A stretch of DNA of 64,000 bases from Arthrobacter sp. B1805 (GTDB taxonomy: Bacteria; Actinomycetota; Actinomycetes; Actinomycetales; Micrococcaceae), in contig NZ_PJIQ01000001.1 in the NCBI RefSeq assembly GCF_002929745.1, forward strand, positions 422,850-486,849, given 5' to 3'. Below the pieces are notes generated by a model that was not told where the DNA came from, searched no databases, and was given only the letters and a program-made list of their open reading frames with translations. The first letter of the stretch is position 1. Each line of letters begins with the position of its first letter. Below are positions 35,867 through 45,190 of the stretch, piece after piece. The translations under genes were made by a program, and so were the position numbers.

Positions 35867-38614
35867 GTGCCGACCAAGGCCACGGACAAGAAGCACGGCA
35901 AGAAGCTCGTCATCGTTGAGTCCCCCAGCAAGATCAAGAGCATCTCGGGCTATCTCGGCGAGGGTTTCCAGGTCGCGGCGTCCATGGGGCACATTCGGGA
36001 CCTCCCGCAGCCCTCCGACCTCCCTGCCGAACTCAAGAAGTCCTCGGTGGGCAAGTTCGCCGTGGACATCGACAACGATTTCGAGCCCTACTACGTGGTG
36101 TCGCCCGAGAAGCGGAAGACCGTCGCGGAGCTGAAGGCCGCCCTGAAGGACGCCGACGAGCTCTACCTCGCAACCGATGCGGACCGCGAGGGCGAGGCCA
36201 TTGCCTGGCACCTGCTGCAGGTCCTGAAGCCGAAGGTGCCCGTGTACCGGCTGACCTTCGGTGAGATCACGAAGGAAGCCGTCACCCGCGCCATGGGCGA
36301 GCTGCGTGACGTCGACATCCCCATGGTGGACGCCCAGGAGACCCGACGCATCCTCGACCGCCTCTACGGGTACGAGATCTCCCCGGTGCTGTGGCGCAAG
36401 GTGGCCCGCGGCCTGTCCGCCGGCCGCGTGCAGTCCGTGGCCACGCGTCTCGTCGTCGAACGGGAGCGCGAGCGCATGGCGTTCCGCTCGGCGTCGTACT
36501 GGGACCTGACGGGCACTTTCGCCCCACAGGACACGAGCAAGGGCAACGCCTTCCCTGCCAAGCTCGTTGCCGTCGATGGCAGCCGCATCGCCACCGGCAA
36601 GGACTTCTCCGATCGGGGCGAGCTGAGGGCAGCGAATGCCGTCCGCCTCGACGAGGAATCGGCACGCACGCTGGCGGCCGGGCTCGAAAGCGCGGCCTTC
36701 ACCGTGCGGTCCGTCGAGACCAAGCCCTACACGCGGCGCCCTGCGGCCCCGTTCACGACGTCGACCCTGCAGCAGGAGGCGGCGCGCAAGCTGCGCTTCA
36801 GTTCGAAAGTCACCATGCAGGTGGCCCAGCGGCTGTACGAGAACGGCTACATCACCTACATGCGTACCGACTCCTCGGCGCTGTCGGACCAGGCCATCAA
36901 CGCCGCCCGCCGCCAGGCCTCCGAGCTGTACGGCCCCGAGTACGTCCCCGAGGCGCGCCGCGTGTACAAGGGGAAGGCCAAGAACGCGCAGGAGGCGCAC
37001 GAGGCCATCCGCCCTGCGGGCGACTCGTTCCGCACGCCCGCGCAGGTGGCCCAGTCGCTTCGCGGCGACGAATTCCGCCTGTACGAACTGATCTGGAAGC
37101 GCACGGTCGCTTCCCAGATGGCGGACGCCAAGGGTTCGACGGCGTCGCTCCGCCTCGGTGCCAGGAGTGCCGACGGACGGGACGCCGAGTTCGCCGCGTC
37201 CGGCACCGTCATCACCTTCCGCGGTTTCATGGCCGCCTACGAGGAGGGCCGCGACGCCGATCGCAACGAGGACGGCACGGACGACGACGCGCAGGGCACA
37301 CGCCTGCCGAACGTCGCCAAGGGTGATTCCCTGGGCGCGACGGCGATCGAGCCGATCGGTCACGAGACCTCGCCGCCCCCGCGCTACACCGAGGCATCGC
37401 TCGTGAAGGTGCTCGACGAGCGCGGGATCGGCCGCCCGTCGACCTACGCCGCGACGATGTCCACCATCATGGACCGGGGATACGTGCGCACGCGGGGTCA
37501 GGCCCTCGTGCCGAGCTGGATCGCCTTCTCGGTCGTGCGCCTGCTCGAGGAGCACTTCCACGACTACGTCGACTACGACTTCACGGCGGAGCTCGAGGAG
37601 GACCTCGACCGCATCTCGCGCGGCGAGGCCGGACGCGTCGAGTGGCTCAACCACTTCTACTTCGGGGACCGCAAGGACACCGGCCTGCATACGATCGTCA
37701 ACGAGTTGGGCGAGATCGACGCACGCCGCATCAACTCAGTGGAGATCGCGGACGGCATCACCTTGCGGGTCGGGAAGTTCGGACCGTACCTGGAGAAGCC
37801 GCTGCCGGCCGACGCGCCGGAAGGCACCGAGCCGCAGCGCGCCAACGTGCCCGAGGACCTCGCACCGGACGAACTGACGGCGGAGAAGGCCATCGAGCTG
37901 ATGGAGGCGCCGACATCCGAGGAGCGCGTGCTCGGCACCGACCCGGAGACGGGCCGCACCATCGTCGCCCGGGACGGTCGCTACGGGCCGTACGTGATCG
38001 AGCTGATTCCCGAGATGACTGCCGAGGAAATCGCAAGCCAGCCGGTCGAGTACTACAAGAACGGCAAGCCGAAGCCCCCGAAGAAGCCTGCGAAGGTCAA
38101 GCCGCGCACGGGATCGTTGTTCAAGTCCATGTCCGTGGACTCCGTGACGCTCGAGGATGCCCTCAAGCTGATGAATCTGCCGCGCGTCCTCGGCACGGAC
38201 GAGGACGGCAAGGAGATCACGGTGCAGAACGGCCGCTTCGGCCCGTACCTGAAGAAGGGCAGCGACTCGCGGTCGATCGGCTCCGAGGAGGAGATCTTCA
38301 CGATCACCCTCGAGCAGGCGCAGGAGATCTACAAGCAGCCCAAGCAGCGGGGTGGCCGCGCAGTGACTCCGCCTCTGGCCGAGTTCGGCGACGACCCCGT
38401 GAGCGAGAAGCCCATCGTGGTGAAGGACGGCCGCTTCGGTCCATACATCACCGACGGCGTCACCAACATCACGGTGCCCGGCTCGATGGCCATCGAGGAG
38501 CTCACGCGCGAACAGGCGATCGACATGCTCGCCGAGAAGCGCGCCAAGGGCCCTGCCCCGAAGAAGACCACCCGTCGGGCGCCCGCAAAGCGCAAGGTCG
38601 CTGCGGGCAAGTAG
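35867..38614 (+). CDS. topA: DNA topoisomerase I
   Basis: A 915-residue type IA topoisomerase that relaxes negative supercoils. The Toprim domain has KLVIVESPSKIKSI and LYLATDADREGEAIAWHL. The catalytic Tyr331 is in GYITYMRTDSSALS. After the core come at least three C-terminal Topo-C repeats (NGRFGPYLKKG, DGRFGPYITDG, DGRYGPYVIEL) and a Lys/Arg-rich tail (KKTTRRAPAKRKVAAGK), as in mycobacterial TopA. There are no zinc fingers. GTG 35867 follows AGGAGAG. Confidence 0.97.
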   Translation: MPTKATDKKHGKKLVIVESPSKIKSISGYLGEGFQVAASMGHIRDLPQPSDLPAELKKSSVGKFAVDIDNDFEPYYVVSPEKRKTVAELKAALKDADELYLATDADREGEAIAWHLLQVLKPKVPVYRLTFGEITKEAVTRAMGELRDVDIPMVDAQETRRILDRLYGYEISPVLWRKVARGLSAGRVQSVATRLVVERERERMAFRSASYWDLTGTFAPQDTSKGNAFPAKLVAVDGSRIATGKDFSDRGELRAANAVRLDEESARTLAAGLESAAFTVRSVETKPYTRRPAAPFTTSTLQQEAARKLRFSSKVTMQVAQRLYENGYITYMRTDSSALSDQAINAARRQASELYGPEYVPEARRVYKGKAKNAQEAHEAIRPAGDSFRTPAQVAQSLRGDEFRLYELIWKRTVASQMADAKGSTASLRLGARSADGRDAEFAASGTVITFRGFMAAYEEGRDADRNEDGTDDDAQGTRLPNVAKGDSLGATAIEPIGHETSPPPRYTEASLVKVLDERGIGRPSTYAATMSTIMDRGYVRTRGQALVPSWIAFSVVRLLEEHFHDYVDYDFTAELEEDLDRISRGEAGRVEWLNHFYFGDRKDTGLHTIVNELGEIDARRINSVEIADGITLRVGKFGPYLEKPLPADAPEGTEPQRANVPEDLAPDELTAEKAIELMEAPTSEERVLGTDPETGRTIVARDGRYGPYVIELIPEMTAEEIASQPVEYYKNGKPKPPKKPAKVKPRTGSLFKSMSVDSVTLEDALKLMNLPRVLGTDEDGKEITVQNGRFGPYLKKGSDSRSIGSEEEIFTITLEQAQEIYKQPKQRGGRAVTPPLAEFGDDPVSEKPIVVKDGRFGPYITDGVTNITVPGSMAIEELTREQAIDMLAEKRAKGPAPKKTTRRAPAKRKVAAGK

Positions 38615-38672
38615 CCTGCCGCGCGGTGCGGGACCAGACGATAGCGGACGGAAGCTGGAAGGCGCAGGAACA

Positions 38673-39686
38673 ATGCGGCTAGGTGTGCTGGACATAGGGT
38701 CGAATACGGTCCATTTGCTGCTCGTGGACGCCCATCCCGGCGGACGGCCGGTGCCTTTCGCGTCCCACAAGAAGCCCCTGCAACTCGTCGCCTATCTCGA
38801 CGAGAACGGCAGGATCTCGAAGAGAGGGCAGGACGAGCTCGTCGGGTTCGTCCGCGAGGCGCGTGAATTCGCCGCGGGTCACGACGCGGAGGATTTCCTC
38901 GCGTTCTGCACCTCGGCCATCCGGGAGGCCGGCAACGGCAGTGACGTGCTGGCGCGCGTCCGTCGCGAGACCGGCGTCGATCTTCAGGAACTCTCGGGCG
39001 ACCAGGAAGCCGCGGTGACCTTCCAGGCCGTCCGCCGCTGGTACGGCTGGGGCGCCCACTCGATCCTCAACCTGGACATCGGAGGAGGATCCTTCGAGAT
39101 GGCGATGGGCACCGACGAGCTTCCCGAGGTTGCGCTGTCCGTCCCCCTCGGCGCAGGGCGGCTCACGCGCGACTGGCTGCACGAGGACCCGCCGTCGGCG
39201 AAGAGCGTGAAGGAACTGCGCCGCTACATCCGCGACACGTTGCGGGACGCCGTGCCGCAGTTCGCCCGCCTCGGGGAGCCGCACCTCGTCGCAGGCACCT
39301 CCAAGACTTTCCGCTCGCTCGCGCGGATAGCGGGTGCTGCTCCGTCCGCCGCCGGACCCTTCGTGCGTCGTGAGCTGCGCCTGGAGGACCTCAAGCTCTG
39401 GACCAAGCGCCTCGCGGCGATGAGCATCGAGGACCGCAGCAACCTCGACGGGGTGTCCGAGCTGCGCGCGCCGCAGGTGCTCGCCGGTGCGCTCGTGGCC
39501 GAGTGCGCCCTCGAGCTGTTCGACGTTCCCTCCATGGACATCTGCCCCTGGGCGCTGCGGGAGGGACTGCTGCTGAGGCGGTTCGACGCCAAGATGTTCG
39601 ACGCCGACGAGCCGTTGCCCGGTGCCGGGGTGGGGCACCACCAACTCGACTCGACCCGGCGGACGTCCGTCTCCGGTGGGGTCTGA
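38673..39686 (+). CDS. Ppx/GppA family phosphatase
   Basis: A 337-residue exopolyphosphatase/pppGpp phosphatase family protein, single-domain length (M. tuberculosis Ppx1 Rv0496 has 344). Actin-fold motifs: RLGVLDIGSNTVHLLLVD (phosphate 1), FCTSAIREAGNG, ILNLDIGGGSFEMAMG (phosphate 2) and LVAGTSKTFRSLARI. It hydrolyses polyphosphate or (p)ppGpp; the choice cannot be made from sequence. ATG 38673 follows AGGA. It heads the run Ppx, isomerase-like, ProC, as in Rv0496-Rv0500. Confidence 0.9.
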   Translation: MRLGVLDIGSNTVHLLLVDAHPGGRPVPFASHKKPLQLVAYLDENGRISKRGQDELVGFVREAREFAAGHDAEDFLAFCTSAIREAGNGSDVLARVRRETGVDLQELSGDQEAAVTFQAVRRWYGWGAHSILNLDIGGGSFEMAMGTDELPEVALSVPLGAGRLTRDWLHEDPPSAKSVKELRRYIRDTLRDAVPQFARLGEPHLVAGTSKTFRSLARIAGAAPSAAGPFVRRELRLEDLKLWTKRLAAMSIEDRSNLDGVSELRAPQVLAGALVAECALELFDVPSMDICPWALREGLLLRRFDAKMFDADEPLPGAGVGHHQLDSTRRTSVSGGV

Positions 39687-39687
39687 C

Positions 39688-40488
39688 GTGGCCGCTCCCG
39701 GACACGGGTCCCCGCACATTCCGGTGGCGCTCTCGAGCGCCTCCGTCTATCCCCTTGCGGTCCATGACGCCTTCGCGCTCGCGCAGGATCTGGGCTACGA
39801 CGGCGTCGAGGTCATGGTCACGAACAATTCCGTGAGCCAGGATCCCGATCAGTTGAACGTCCTCAGCCAGCGGTACGAGATGCCGATCCTGGCCATTCAC
39901 GCCCCGACGCTGCTCCTGACCCAGCAGGTGTGGGGCAAGGCCTGGACGAAGATCGAGCTCTCCGCCGCGATGGCCGCCGAGGTGGGCGCGAAGACCGTGG
40001 TGACGCACCCGCCCTTCCGCTGGCAGACAGGATATGCCGAGGAGTTCCCCGAGGGGATAGCGCGCGTCGCAGCGGAGTACGGGGTCGAGATCGCTGTCGA
40101 GAACATGTACCCGTGGAAAGTCCGGGGCCGTGAGGCGAAGGCCTACCTGCCGCACTGGAACCCCGTGCCGGAGCCGTACGAGTGGATCACCTGGGACTTC
40201 TCCCATGCCGCGATCGCGGGCATGGACTCCTACGAGGAGATCCGTGCGCTCGGCAGCAGGCTTGCCCATGTGCACCTGACGGACGGGACGCCGAACGGCA
40301 AGGACGAGCACCTGTTGCCGGGTCAGGGCCAGCAGCGGTGTGCCGAGGCCCTCGACCACCTGGCCGAATCGGAGTGGAACGGCGTCGTGGCCGTTGAGGT
40401 GAGCACACGCCGCGCGCGTGGTGCGGGGGAGCGCGAGGAGTGGCTCGCAGAGACGCTGCGCTTCGCGCGGACGCATCTTCGCCACTGA
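39688..40488 (+). CDS. Sugar phosphate isomerase/epimerase-like TIM barrel protein
   Basis: A 266-residue AP-endonuclease-2/xylose-isomerase-fold protein. Strand motifs with metal ligands: GYDGVEVMV, ILAIHAPTLLL, KTVVTHPPF, GVEIAVENMYPW, TWDFSHAAIAG, LAHVHLTDG and GVVAVEVSTR. The Glu/His/Asp set for a divalent metal is present. The substrate is unknown (Rv0498 is the mycobacterial counterpart by position). GTG 39688 is one base after the Ppx stop. The last codons and stop lie in the first unit of a 17-base repeat. Confidence 0.85.
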   Translation: MAAPGHGSPHIPVALSSASVYPLAVHDAFALAQDLGYDGVEVMVTNNSVSQDPDQLNVLSQRYEMPILAIHAPTLLLTQQVWGKAWTKIELSAAMAAEVGAKTVVTHPPFRWQTGYAEEFPEGIARVAAEYGVEIAVENMYPWKVRGREAKAYLPHWNPVPEPYEWITWDFSHAAIAGMDSYEEIRALGSRLAHVHLTDGTPNGKDEHLLPGQGQQRCAEALDHLAESEWNGVVAVEVSTRRARGAGEREEWLAETLRFARTHLRH

Positions 40489-40540
40489 GGCATCTTCGCC
40501 ACTGAGGCATCTTCGCCACTGACGCATCTTCGCCACTGAC
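40473..40540. repeat. Four tandem 17-base repeats at the 3' end of the isomerase-like gene
   Basis: Unit GCATCTTCGCCACTGAG, starting at 40473, 40490, 40507 and 40524; units 3 and 4 end GAC. Unit 1 encodes the C-terminus and the TGA stop (40486-40488). The other three units, each with a CACTGA, lie outside the gene. Confidence 0.95.
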
Positions 40541-40573
40541 GGTGTCGAAGAGGCTGGGCGCTTAAAGAGAGAT

Positions 40574-40648
40574 GGCGCCGGTGGCCTGCAGATGTTGGGG
40601 GGATCATCTGCTGCCACCGACGCCGGACCGGGTCAGGAAGTCCGGTCC
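40574..40648 (+). terminator. Two consecutive hairpins after the Ppx-isomerase genes
   Basis: The first, about 20 bp with a mismatch and small bulges, spans 40574-40624 with loop TTGGGGGGAT. The second, GGACCGG/CCGGTCC, spans 40625-40648. The rest of the 270-base gap up to proC shows only the tandem repeats and a presumed proC promoter region. Confidence 0.6.
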
Positions 40649-40758
40649 TCATCACTCGCACCCTTATGAGGTACTTAGAACACTAGGCGCCCTCCTTGTG
40701 TCGCAACACCAAGATAGCTGGGAGCAGCCTGTGAGGTGCGCGTGGCAGGATGGAAGTC

Positions 40759-41610
40759 ATGACGACAACCCGGCGCATCGCCTTCCTCGGCTGCGGATCG
40801 ATGAACGAGTCCATCCTGGCCGGGTTGCTCGCGGCGGGCCTGGATCCCGCATCGGTCACCGCGACCGTCCGGCGCGCCGAGCGGGCCGAGGAGCTCCGTA
40901 ACCGGCACGGCGTGAGGGCCCTCGCCACGGCGGACGACGACGCAGCGAACGTCGCCGCAGTGCGGGAGGCCGACGTCGTCGTCCTCGGGGTGAAGCCCGT
41001 CGGGATCGTGCCGCTCGCACGGGAGATCGGTCCCGCGCTCAAGCCGTCCGCCGTCGTCCTGAGCGTTGCCGCCGCAGTGTCGATCGCGATGATCGAGGGA
41101 GCCCTGCCGGCCGGCCAGCCGGTCATCCGCTCGATGCCCAACACGCCGTCAAAGCTCGGCAGGGGAGTCCTCTCCATCTCCGCCGGGTCCTCTGTCGGCC
41201 CCGACCTGATGGCGCAGGCGCGCGAGCTTCTGAGGCCGGCCGGCACCGTCGTCGAGATTCCGGAGGAGCAGGTCGACGCGCTGTCGGCGGTCAGCGGTTC
41301 GGGGCCCGCGTACGCGTTCTACCTCGCGGAGGCGATGGCCGCGGCGGGGGAGGGACTGGGGCTGGACGCCGGGCTGTCCGCGCTGATCGCGCGGGAAACG
41401 GTCGCCGGCGCGGGGTTCATGCTCGCCGAGCAGGGCGCGGACGCCGCGGCCCTCCGCCGCGCGGTCACGAGCCCCAACGGTACGACGCAGAGCGCCATCG
41501 AGACATTCCAGACGCTGGGCCTGGCGGGCATCGTCGCCGACGGTGCGCGCGCCGCAACCGCTCGGGCGGCCGAGATCACGCGGGAACTGGCAGGCCCGTC
41601 GTCGTCCTGA
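40759..41610 (+). CDS. proC: Pyrroline-5-carboxylate reductase
   Basis: A 283-residue enzyme for the last step of proline synthesis, using NAD(P)H. The Rossmann start is IAFLGCGSMNESILAGLL, with ADVVVLGVKP and VIRSMPNTPSKLGRGV. The P5CR signature region is SAVSGSGPAYAFYLAEAM and RETVAGAGFML...VTSPNGTTQSAIE. ATG 40759 is 9 bases after GGCAGG; ATG 40750 is too close. Convergent with the Ktr genes. Confidence 0.95.
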   Translation: MTTTRRIAFLGCGSMNESILAGLLAAGLDPASVTATVRRAERAEELRNRHGVRALATADDDAANVAAVREADVVVLGVKPVGIVPLAREIGPALKPSAVVLSVAAAVSIAMIEGALPAGQPVIRSMPNTPSKLGRGVLSISAGSSVGPDLMAQARELLRPAGTVVEIPEEQVDALSAVSGSGPAYAFYLAEAMAAAGEGLGLDAGLSALIARETVAGAGFMLAEQGADAAALRRAVTSPNGTTQSAIETFQTLGLAGIVADGARAATARAAEITRELAGPSSS

Positions 41611-41660
41611 CGGGCGCAGCGACCATGAGTGGGCGGTGCCACCCGCAGGACGGCGCCGAG

Positions 41661-41710
41661 CGCTGCGAGACCGCAGCGCGGCCGTGAACCTGCCCCGCCT
41701 TCCTGGCGGG
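41661..41710. terminator. Hairpins between proC and ktrA
   Basis: CGCTGCG/CGCAGCG (41661-41678) and CCCGCC/GGCGGG (41694-41710). Located between convergent genes; the second is nearest the ktrA stop. Confidence 0.5.
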
Positions 41711-41717
41711 CCCCGCC

Positions 41718-42386
41718 CTAGGGGCGGCCGGCGAACCGCTCGAGCAGGTCGACGTGGCCGGAAACGATCAGCATGTCGCGACCGGACACCTTCGTATCCG
41801 GCCGTGCGTAGGTGAAGTCCTCGCCCGGCGACTTCACGCCGACCACGGTGACGCCGTACTTCGAGCGGACGGACGATTCGGCGAGGGTGAAGCCCTGAGT
41901 CTCCTTCGGCGGGTACATCTTCACGATCGCGAAACCGTCGTCGAACTCGATGAAGTCGAGCATGCGCCCGCCGACCAGGTGTGCGGCCCGCTGACCGGCG
42001 TCGGCCTCCGGGTAGATCACGTGGTTGGCACCGATGCGCTTGAGGATCTTGCCGTGCGAGGGCGTGATGGCCTTGACCCATAAGTGGTCGATGCCGAGGT
42101 CCACCAGGTTGGCCGTGATCAGGACGCTCGACTCGATCGAGGTTCCCACCCCGACGACGGCGGCGGAGAACTCCTGGGCGCCGAGCTGCCGGAGGGCGTC
42201 GATGTTCGTCGCATCGGCCTCCACCACGTGCGTGAGGATGCTCGAGAACTTCTGGACGAGCTGCGGATCGCGCTCGATCGCCAGGACCTCGCGGCCCTGC
42301 CGGACCAGTTGCTCGGCCGTGGCCGCACCGAAGCGGCCGAGGCCGATCACGAGGACGGGTGCGTTGTGGGCGGGTCTTTCAGCCAA
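41718..42386 (-). CDS. ktrA: Potassium uptake regulatory subunit, KtrA/TrkA type
   Basis: A 222-residue cytoplasmic gating ring protein. The RCK-N domain has VLVIGLGRFGAATAEQL with the nucleotide-binding GxGxxG and the acidic residue at the end of the second strand (LAIERD). The RCK-C domain follows from about residue 140 (FIEFDDGFAIVKMYPP). It binds ATP/ADP or NAD and controls the KtrB channel. TTG 42386 overlaps the ktrB stop by 8 bases, so the two are translationally coupled. Confidence 0.92.
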   Translation of the reverse strand: MAERPAHNAPVLVIGLGRFGAATAEQLVRQGREVLAIERDPQLVQKFSSILTHVVEADATNIDALRQLGAQEFSAAVVGVGTSIESSVLITANLVDLGIDHLWVKAITPSHGKILKRIGANHVIYPEADAGQRAAHLVGGRMLDFIEFDDGFAIVKMYPPKETQGFTLAESSVRSKYGVTVVGVKSPGEDFTYARPDTKVSGRDMLIVSGHVDLLERFAGRP

Positions 42387-43791
42387 TGATCGGCCTCTCG
42401 TCGGGGTAGCGGTACAGCGTGCTGCGTTGCCTCAGCGCGAGGGCCGAGGCGAGTGTGATGGTCCCCATGCGCCCGGCGAACATCAGGGCGGACAGGACGT
42501 ACTTGCCCTCGGGTGGCAGCTCGGCACTGAGATTCGTGCTGAGCCCGCACGTGGCGAAAGCGGAGATGACCTCGAACACCACCTTGTCGAGCGGTTCGTC
42601 GGTCATCGCGAGGATGAGGCCGCTGCCGACCAGCACGAGCGTCGCACCCATGAAGATCACCGAGATGGCGACGCGCATGGCTCCATGGGGGATGGTCCGA
42701 CCCCAGGCGCGGACGTCGGCGTCACCACGCGCCTCCGCCACGATGGCGAGGAACATGACCGCGATCGTGGTGACCTTGATGCCACCGGCCGTGGAGGCGG
42801 AACCGCCGCCGGCGAACATCAGGGCGTCCGTCAGGAGCATCGTCGTGCTACCCATGTCGTTCTGGTCCACGAGGTTAAAGCCGCCGGAGCGGGTCATGAC
42901 CGAGGCGAAGAGGGCATGGATGGTCTTGTCGACGACGCTGAGGTTCGCGATGGTTCGGTCGTTCTCCCATTCAAGGAAACCCCAGGCGAAGGTGCCGGCC
43001 ACGAGGAGGATCAGCGAGACCGCCACGGTCAGCTTCGCGTGGAGCGTCCACTTGCTGAAGCGGTGGCGCACCTGCACGAGGACCATGATCACGGGGAAGC
43101 CGAGGCTGCCGAGGAACACCCCGACCATGAGGGGCGTCAGGATCCAGAGATCCGTCTCATAAGGGACCAGGCCATCACTGTGCGGTGTGAAGCCGGCGTT
43201 GTTGAAGGCGGAGATGGAGTAGAAGACGCCGTGCCAGAGCGCCTGCCACCACGGTTCGCCGAGGATCATGAAACGGGGCACCAGGGCGACGGCGAGCACG
43301 ATCTCGATCACGACCGAGGTGGTGATGACGATCCGCAGCAGCGTGCCGATCTCTCCGAGGCGGCTGGCGTTGTTGAGCGCCTCCTGGGCGAGCAGCTTGC
43401 CCCGGACGCCGAGGCGCTTGCTGACGATCAGGGCGAGGAGGGACGCGAGCGTCAGGGTGCCCAGGCCGCCGATGAAGATGCCGAGCAGGATCACCAGCTG
43501 GCCGAAGAAGGACCAGTGGGCTGCCGTCGAGACGACGGTGAGGCCCGTGACGCACACGGCGGACACCGCCGTGAAGAATGCATCGTGCAGGGGGGTCACC
43601 GTGCCGTTGCTCGATGACATGGGCAGGCTCAGCAGGGCCGTGAAGACCAGGATCACGCCGGTGAAGATGAACAGGGCGAGCCGCGCGGGCGAGCTGTTCG
43701 CGAAGGAGTCGACGAAGTCGCGGACCGACGCCAGCAGCCTGACGTATCCGCGTCGATCGTCCTTCAGCCGCAGTGGCTGTTGACTTACCAT
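42379..43791 (-). CDS. ktrB: Potassium uptake membrane subunit, KtrB/TrkH type
   Basis: A 470-residue membrane protein with four M1-P-M2 repeats, importing potassium driven by sodium or the membrane potential. Pore-loop segments include TAVSAVCVTGLTVVSTAAHW, SISAFNNAGFTPHSDGL, SVMTRSGGFNLVD and VISAFATCGLSTNLSAELP, each with the single conserved Gly of the filter. ATG 43791 has AGCAGG five bases upstream; the frame continues to 43848 but without a better site. Confidence 0.93.
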   Translation of the reverse strand: MVSQQPLRLKDDRRGYVRLLASVRDFVDSFANSSPARLALFIFTGVILVFTALLSLPMSSSNGTVTPLHDAFFTAVSAVCVTGLTVVSTAAHWSFFGQLVILLGIFIGGLGTLTLASLLALIVSKRLGVRGKLLAQEALNNASRLGEIGTLLRIVITTSVVIEIVLAVALVPRFMILGEPWWQALWHGVFYSISAFNNAGFTPHSDGLVPYETDLWILTPLMVGVFLGSLGFPVIMVLVQVRHRFSKWTLHAKLTVAVSLILLVAGTFAWGFLEWENDRTIANLSVVDKTIHALFASVMTRSGGFNLVDQNDMGSTTMLLTDALMFAGGGSASTAGGIKVTTIAVMFLAIVAEARGDADVRAWGRTIPHGAMRVAISVIFMGATLVLVGSGLILAMTDEPLDKVVFEVISAFATCGLSTNLSAELPPEGKYVLSALMFAGRMGTITLASALALRQRSTLYRYPDERPIIG

Positions 43792-43938
43792 TGACGCCTG
43801 CTCTGCCCCGTTCGCTGGTCCGTGCCGCCGGAGCGGCACCGTGACCATGGCTTGTCGTTACCTGATTGTCCCTGCAGTAGTAAAGCATCCCACCCCGGGG
43901 CATCGTCGAAGTATCGCGCATCGCGTAGCCTTGCAGGG

Positions 43939-45141
43939 ATGTCTACGCGCACCGGGCCGGCGGTACCCCTCCAGGTCGTCTGGGACGACTCGATGCTGGC
44001 CTACGACTTCGGTGGGCAGCATCCCATGAATCCTGAGCGCCTCCACCTGACAGCCCGGCTCGCACGCGACTGCGGTCTCCTCGAGCTCGACGGAGTCAGC
44101 GTCGCCGCTCCGTCGATCGCGTCCGTCGACGATCTCGCCTCCGTGCATGACGCCGACTACATCAGTGCCGTCCGGCGGGTCAGCAGCAATCCGGACCAAG
44201 CGGACGCTGCCCACGGCCTGGGCACGGAGGACAATCCCGCATTCGCGGGGATGCATGAAGCCAGCGCCCGGTTGGCCGGAGGGTCGATCGGGGCGGCGGA
44301 GGCGATCATGGCGGGTACCGTCGTCCGGGCCGTCAATTTCGGTGGAGGTATGCACCACGCGGCGCGAGCGCGAGCCAGCGGCTTCTGCATCTACAACGAC
44401 GCCGCGGCGTCGGTCCAGCGACTGCTGGACCGAGGTGCCCAGCGTGTCCTGTACGTCGACGTCGACGCCCACCACGGGGACGGCACGCAGAGTATCTTCT
44501 GGGATGACCGACGCGTGATGACGATCTCGCTCCATGAGACCGGCATGAGCCTCTTCCCCGGAACGGGCTTCGCGAACGAGACGGGCGGGCCCGGAGCCGA
44601 AGGTTACGCGGTGAACGTCGCCCTGCCGACGATCGCCGGTGACTCCGCGGTCCTGCGTGCCTTCCACGCCGTCGTGCCCCAACTCGCGGAGGCCTTCGCA
44701 CCGGACGCCATCGTCAGCCAGCATGGCTGCGACTCCCACCTCGAGGACCCGCTGACCAACCTCCGGGTCAGCGTCGACGCCCAGCATGCCCTGATGCTCG
44801 GCGTACGGGATCTGGCGGACAGGTTGTGCGGCGGCCGATGGATCGCCACCGGCGGAGGCGGTTATGCCCTGGCCAGCGTGGTGCCGCGCTCATGGTCCCT
44901 CCTGGTGGCCGTCGCCGCAGGATCCCCGTTGGGGCCGCGTACCCCGGTGCCGGCGGCATGGCGGCACTACGTGCTCGAACGGCACGGGATCGATGCTCCG
45001 GAACTCATGGGCGACGGCGCCGACACGTGGTGGCGGTCCTGGGAGATCGGCTACGACCCGAACGACGACCTGGATCGGACGGTGATGGCCACCCGCAAGG
45101 CCGTGTTCCCGTTGCACGGCCTGGACCCCTGGTTCGACTGA
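43939..45141 (+). CDS. acuC: AcuC-like deacetylase (class I HDAC fold)
   Basis: A 400-residue zinc amidohydrolase of the acetoin utilisation/histone deacetylase family. Catalytic His pair in VNFGGGMHHAARARASG, zinc ligands in YVDVDAHHGDGTQ and the later Asp, and the transition-state Tyr in ATGGGGYALASV. In B. subtilis AcuC deacetylates acetyl-CoA synthetase; the window also encodes AcsA, though 26 kb away. An additional C-terminal region (WWRSWEIGYDPNDDLDRTV) is typical of actinobacterial members. ATG 43939. Confidence 0.92.
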   Translation: MSTRTGPAVPLQVVWDDSMLAYDFGGQHPMNPERLHLTARLARDCGLLELDGVSVAAPSIASVDDLASVHDADYISAVRRVSSNPDQADAAHGLGTEDNPAFAGMHEASARLAGGSIGAAEAIMAGTVVRAVNFGGGMHHAARARASGFCIYNDAAASVQRLLDRGAQRVLYVDVDAHHGDGTQSIFWDDRRVMTISLHETGMSLFPGTGFANETGGPGAEGYAVNVALPTIAGDSAVLRAFHAVVPQLAEAFAPDAIVSQHGCDSHLEDPLTNLRVSVDAQHALMLGVRDLADRLCGGRWIATGGGGYALASVVPRSWSLLVAVAAGSPLGPRTPVPAAWRHYVLERHGIDAPELMGDGADTWWRSWEIGYDPNDDLDRTVMATRKAVFPLHGLDPWFD

Positions 45142-45190
45142 CGACTCCGGGCAGGATGCCCTGCCACGTATATATCGCTAGGGTGGGCGA

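Noticed and set aside
35678-37690. 670-codon open frame antisense to topA
   Set aside because: Antisense shadow of TopA with no recognisable motifs.
40694-40715. GTGT-cgca-ACAC element upstream of proC as an operator
   Set aside because: Only four-base perfect arms; not distinguishable from chance at this GC content.
42025-43617. 530-codon open frame antisense to ktrB/ktrA
   Set aside because: Highly charged shadow of two clear Ktr genes.
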